A stretch of 22,534 nucleotides of DNA from Saccoglossus kowalevskii (Eukaryota > Hemichordata > Enteropneusta > Harrimaniidae): NCBI RefSeq assembly GCF_000003605.2, contig NW_003106597.1:565295-587828 (forward strand), read 5' to 3'. Below are positions 18,023-22,534 of the stretch, one piece after another (position 1 is the first letter of the stretch; every line of letters starts with the position of its first letter). The position numbers and the translations under genes are program-made. The notes below the pieces were generated by a model. The model saw only the letters and a list, made by a program, of their open reading frames with translations, was not told the DNA's origin and ran no database searches.

Positions 18023-20240
18023 TCTCAGCCGATAGGCTGCTTGTTTTATGGATTTTCAACTCATACATTTGATATAATATTTTTCCAGAAAATAATGAGA
18101 TGGTACTGTTGCAACAAAACCATGAGTTGATCAAAATCAAATAAGTTGGACTTAAAAATTTCATAATTAATATTTTGGCCCCTAAACAATGGTAATATTG
18201 CTTAAAAGTTGGTCACATAAGACAAGGTGGTCTTTACATAAAGGTGTTTTGACTGTATTTTAAAAATGGCACCCACCCACCCTAGTGCAGACAATGTGTG
18301 TTCTATGCGTTGTATATATCGTATGGGACTCATCGAACATGACACAGCGGGGCAACTGTGGCACTTTAATATTAAATTTTTTCGATGTACCAAACTGTAA
18401 TATAATCACTATTTTTACAATTGCATTAAAATGAATATGCAAGATTCACACCCCTTTAGATTCATCTACCCTTGGTTTTAATGACTATTTTACATACAGA
18501 TTCAACAAGTAGACTGTCAATGTTGCATCCTGGGGGACTACATGGGAGTGTTGTAATAATATACTGTTGTTTTTTAGTCTTTAATTACTAACTAATCATC
18601 ATACATAAGCAATAATTGATCATGATGGCTATTTGAGTTTACTGTAAGTCTAATGTTACACCAAAATGGCAACAGATCTATGCAGCTGTCTTAACAACAT
18701 ACAGAGATTGATTCTGTCAGCTAAGGTTGCCATGGTTAGAGAGAGACAGCTGTTGTTAAATTGGTAAAGAATAGAATTGAAGAATTTATACTTACATTTT
18801 TCACCATGAATAATATTCATAAAAAAAATGTGATTTGATTTTTTATAAATATTATGTCTCATAATTCTAATTAGGGTGGTTTTCAAATTAATTAAAAATG
18901 GTGATTATTTCACTAATTAAGCTCAAATAATTTACTTGCCCAGTTTGAATATTTATGTTGGTAGAATGCTAAAAACTTCACTCAATAAGTTACAAAAGTA
19001 GGTGGGTAGGTGTATTTCATTGGTTATGCCAGGAATGAAGGAAAAATAGACTCAAGAAATCATTAGGATCTTCATTTCTCAATAATTCTGCCAAGTCCAC
19101 TCCGGTTTTCCTATATACTGGATAGGGACAGTGTAAAACTACCTCCAAAACAGATGCTAAAATTTGACATAATGTCCGGCTACTTTAAATAAACATAATA
19201 TATTAAAAAACAAATGCACGACAACAACAGTTGGCATTTTATGTGAATGACTTCCATATCAGCAGCACACCAATCCACCTCAAAGAATATATTTCCTTAT
19301 TTTACCTGTTCCGTCAGATACATTATATAAAAACGTATTTTGAAATTTACTATAGTGAAAATAAATATGGATGGGCCTGGGATTGAAGGTAGTGATAATT
19401 CATTCTTGACAGTTACCTCAATTCATAATGGCCACCCAGTGGTGAACACCAACTCAAAGCTTCCCCTACTCTATGGAAATTAATTTATCCCACTTTGTAA
19501 AGTAGCTTTATGCCACTTCCCACCACTTACTTAATATTTGGTATTGATTTCAGTCATTACCATAGCAACCATTGACTTTTGATTATCACCCTTTCTGTAA
19601 TTTTATTCAAGTATTGTCATTTAAATGATTGTGTTTTATGTTCTACTTTATTATTAATGGTTTCCATATTATTTTTCTCTTGCTTCACATTATTTTCTTT
19701 CCTCCGAATGTGTTCTTTGAATCTCAGGGGTTTGCTCATTCCTGTTTTTCGAAAGTACTCTCTTGTCGTCAACTGATATTTTATGCTAAATTAACCTTTT
19801 CACCACCAGTTCCCTCTTTTCATCACAAAATAGTCCTGCTCATAGTCTGCGCTTTCTTTCAGAAGATTGGGATAAAAATAGTCAAATTTGTTGAGTGAAA
19901 ACTGAAAATTGACTCAAATTTTTGTCAGCTGGCTCCAAAATTAAAATTCATTTTCAGAAATATTGAAGAATATAAGAAAAAAGTGCAGAAAAATTCAGGC
20001 GAGAAAGTCTCATCTGTATTTCTTGATAGTGACTTCATGTTTAATACCTTCCATGCCTGCTATTGTCACCTTTTCACATAATAATTTTTTTTAATATTTT
20101 TATTTATTTTTATCAACACCTGCAGCAGTTGAGTAATGTTGTCCATTTATTTTAATATTAACAATAAAATCATTGAAAAATACATTTTACCAAAGAATGG
20201 GGCAAGGGGTCTGGATTGTTGTGCTAAGGGATATGTATCA
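18023..20240. other. Non-coding stretch
   Basis: No recognisable gene. ORFs at 18202-18442, 18656-18886 and 19579-19898 lack any family signature. On the minus strand of about 18208-18255 the word GACCACCTT recurs as GACCAACTT shortly after, next to ACAGTCAAA, which may be a fragment of a dispersed repeat. ATGGCAAC / GTTGCCAT (about 18666 and 18726) form an 8-bp inverted repeat. One X-box-like word is listed separately. Confidence 0.45.
19556..19569 (+). promoter_or_regulatory. Near-consensus X-box (RFX site)
   Basis: ATTACCATAGCAAC differs from the canonical X-box pattern (GTTACCATAGCAAC type) only at the first base. RFX factors bind such sites upstream of ciliary genes. No transcription start or gene is visible downstream, so this remains a motif match. 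Confidence 0.28.
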
Positions 20241-20406
20241 TAAAATCTGTATAAGAAGCCACTGCTTCTATTAAAATGGTACAATTCAACAGAGGGGATG
20301 CGGTTTTACGGCTTCTATCAGAGCATTCACACATTTTTGGTTCTAAATTGATCCAAAAAAATGTGTGTGGCTTCTGTTCGGGATGCGGCTTCTAATGCAG
20401 ATTTGA
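20241..20406 (-). mobile_element. MITE-like element, family A copy 2 (opposite orientation)
   Basis: The reverse complement of this stretch aligns end to end with 2904-3078, sharing blocks such as ATTAGAAGCCGCATCC, GATAGAAGCCG, ATTGTACCATTTTA and AGATTTTA. Its ends, TAAAATCTGTATAAGAAGCC and the complement TCAAATCTGCATTAGAAGCC, match at 17 of 20 positions. The outermost bases seen in copy 1 (TACYG) are not clearly preserved, so this copy looks older or eroded at its tips. There is no coding capacity. Confidence 0.75.
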
Positions 20407-20476
20407 CGTGACAGATCTGCTATTTTATTTATTGTAGAAAAACAAACAAACATAGAATATATTTCTCATTGAGTTA

Positions 20477-20516
20477 GGGGAAAGGGGGGTGATGGTCAAT
20501 ATGCCCCCCCCCCCCC
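20477..20516. repeat. G4, G6 and C13 tracts in close succession
   Basis: GGGG (20477-20480) and GGGGGG (20484-20489) are followed 14 bases later by thirteen C (20504-20516). The G and C runs are complementary and could pair as a hairpin. Tract length is prone to sequencing and replication slippage. Confidence 0.85.
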
Positions 20517-22472
20517 ATCTGTAGTTCTAATTTCATATGAAATTACCCCTCTAAAGATACAAATATGGAGATGCAAATTTATGGCGGCAAAATGGAGTAT
20601 TTAATCAGTTTATCAGTCTTTAGAGTGGTTTCTGATTTTATTCAACTATAATGACTTTTTTACAACAATAATAACAAATTTATTAGGGACAAGTCGATGT
20701 ATGGGACAAGTCTGTATTACATTGTATCCAATATCAAATCAGTTTTGTTTGTTTTTGCACATTTGTATACCAAGGTTTTTCAACTTTTAATACTTTCATA
20801 GACTTATCTTGAGGTGGTTGTCTGGATTTGTGTTCAAATCAGGCAGCTTTACGATTATTATAATCCTTTGTAGCATATACCACAGATTAAACATATCAGT
20901 TTCTCTGTTGTTATCGGCTCAGTGAATTTGAAATCTACCGCTGAGGATGGTAATCCGAGCTGTTTTTTCTCTGTTTCTATTTATGTACGTGTATGTACGA
21001 TTTCTTCTGAAGTGTATATGTACGCACACATCTGTGTTTTGAGGCCTGTCTTGGGAAAGTACTCTAAGCTTGTTAAAATGAATCCCACTTGTAAATGTTG
21101 ATATTCTGATGGGGCTGCTATATGTTTTTCTACTTTGATATGGTAATACTGGAAACCCAGTGACTTTCAAGGTGGATCCCCCCCCCCATGGGATCCCGCT
21201 CTTAAAAATAACTCTCCATTCAAGGAGGTGTGTGTCATGAATATAAAATTTCATCCCACAAAGGAAAGATAATTTAAGAAAAAAAAACAGCCATCACAAA
21301 TTTTTTTTTTATTAGACTGCACTTTGTATTCTCTGTCTTTGTGGTCTGTGTATTTCATATCTGTGATGACAGTAACTTAAAGGTATTTTGAAAGATTGAT
21401 TGTGTTATGTCTACTACATGGTGCTGGAGTGCTTATGTGTGTACTATATATGCCTCAATTCTGCTCTCTGGTTACTCTATCAGTGAAACCTTACAGTGTT
21501 TCAACTGCAAGAGCCAGTTGGTTTTAATTCTTTCTCTAATTCTTTGTTGTTAAAAGTGTTGTCATGTACAAATTCCAAAAATCAGACTCCAAAGGGATGC
21601 TGATCATTGCGATATCTCTGTGATCTCCTTTGTTTGGGATGGGGGCTCTGTGGCAATAAGCCAATAATTGCTACTTGAGTTCTTCAAACTTAACGAATTT
21701 ATTGCATCCTTAAAATAGTCACCATTTAAAATACAGTACAAATGATAGTAAAGTAAAAGTCTGCCATTAGTATTGATATTTTCATATGACTTTGTTAATT
21801 TATTATGCTATCTGAAACGAATACTTGGCCCAGAAGAATTTTTTTCTTCATCATTAAAATTAATCCATTGTTATTGAGAATTTGGATACATCAATGTAAA
21901 CTCTGTTCTAATTGGCTAATTTTGCTGTGTGTAAAACTTGTTATCCAATGATAAAAGGTGTTACATTATGTTGTTACATTTCATGTTGTGTTCTATAGAT
22001 AGTTTAATGAATTCAGTTGCTGTATCTTCTTAATGTCAGATTTGTTTACAGTTACCATGGGGATAATATTTCATTCTATATTTTGTAGTAGTTAATAAAA
22101 CTTGTGTGTTGTCATAACAATATTAATTGCTTAAATAGCTCTAATCTTGTACAAGACTATGGCTTTTTTATACAAGTCCCAACAGAGTGATTATCTAAAC
22201 TACCAGCACCGCAGTAGGATTGTTTTTTGGCAAATTTCCAGAATACATTTTGTGTTATCACTGCCAAGGATGAACACTTTTGATTATCAGCAGTGGCTGC
22301 TTGTTTATTTTATGTAAATTATGGAAGTCAAAAATAACATCAAAAGGCATTCTCAAAGTTGGGCAGAAAAAAATTGTATTCATGAAATGTTTTTCAGTTC
22401 GTGTATTGCATGATGATTTTTACAAATGTGCTTAACGCACTCAGTGCAAAATTTGCTCACATTTTCTGTAAT
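20517..22472. other. Non-coding stretch
   Basis: No supportable gene. A 111-codon minus-strand ORF at 20919-21254 crosses a C10 run (21178-21187) and shows no family. That run lies inside GGATCCC...GGGATCC (21174-21196). Near the end, GCACT-C-AGTGC (22437-22447) is an 11-bp palindrome, and TCACATTTT (22457-22465) pairs with AAAATGTGA in the right direct repeat. Confidence 0.5.
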
Positions 22473-22534
22473 TTTCACTGAATTCAATCTTAATTTTGGA
22501 CCAAACAGACAAAATGTGACATTGTTTATAGTTT
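22473..22534 (+). repeat. Direct repeat, right copy (pairs with 1-62)
   Basis: This copy is 57 of 62 identical to the window start, in the same orientation and without gaps, and is cut by the window end. Its AAAATGTGA (22511-22519) is the complement of TCACATTTT at 22457-22465, so the repeat probably begins further left as part of an inverted-repeat structure. Sequence immediately before it cannot be compared with the left copy because the window starts there. Confidence 0.85.

Noticed and set aside
18208..18255. Fragment of a dispersed repeat with GACCAMCTT words
   Set aside because: Only two short words are visible and no terminal repeat or second copy lies in the window, so it is not listed as an element.
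20832..20840. GTTCAAATC as a Pol III B box of a SINE or tRNA
   Set aside because: No A box lies at the proper distance upstream and no cloverleaf can be drawn.
20919..21254. 111-codon minus-strand ORF
   Set aside because: It crosses a C10 homopolymer and has no recognisable domain; likely chance.

Overview
This is AT-rich (roughly two-thirds A+T by eye) eukaryotic non-coding DNA. I found no gene that can be supported on either strand: no bacterial-type operons or ribosome sites, no recognisable protein family, no tRNA or rRNA. Tandem minisatellites, several families of short inverted-repeat (MITE-like) elements, homopolymer tracts and short stop-bounded ORFs fit an intron or intergenic region of an animal. 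A marine invertebrate is my best guess, but the species cannot be read from the sequence.

Layout. Positions 1-62 recur in the same orientation at the far end (22473-22534, 57 of 62 identical). A minisatellite of nineteen 17-bp units lies at 1375-1697. A 185-bp element with 27-bp terminal inverted repeats and TA ends lies at 2899-3083, and a relative in the opposite orientation lies at 20241-20406. From 3.1 to 14.9 kb the DNA is mostly featureless AT-rich sequence. It carries isolated palindromes, homopolymers, a degraded inverted-repeat element (about 11485-11878), and a few near-consensus binding motifs (ZNF143/Staf-like, CRE, RFX-like). Two stretches (2284-2520 and 5600-5893) look slightly more protein-like or complex than their surroundings, but I cannot call them exons.

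The richest part is 14.9-18.0 kb, where four repeat structures sit nearly head to tail. First come thirty-two 21-bp units (14899-15569). Most of these carry GGTCACAGTGACTT, which differs by one base in its 13-base core from the classic vitellogenin oestrogen response element. Nine bases after the array starts an 869-bp element with near-perfect 27-bp terminal inverted repeats (15578-16446). A compact hairpin element follows (16614-16728), and then a roughly 1-kb element (17029-18022) bounded by perfect 12-bp inverted repeats and filled with about six copies of a 157-bp tandem repeat.

No genes work together here. The interest lies in repeat architecture: non-autonomous transposons that may share TA/CYGTA ends, tandem arrays with higher-order structure, and a dense array of nuclear-receptor-like palindromes. 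I see no evidence of a new gene system.
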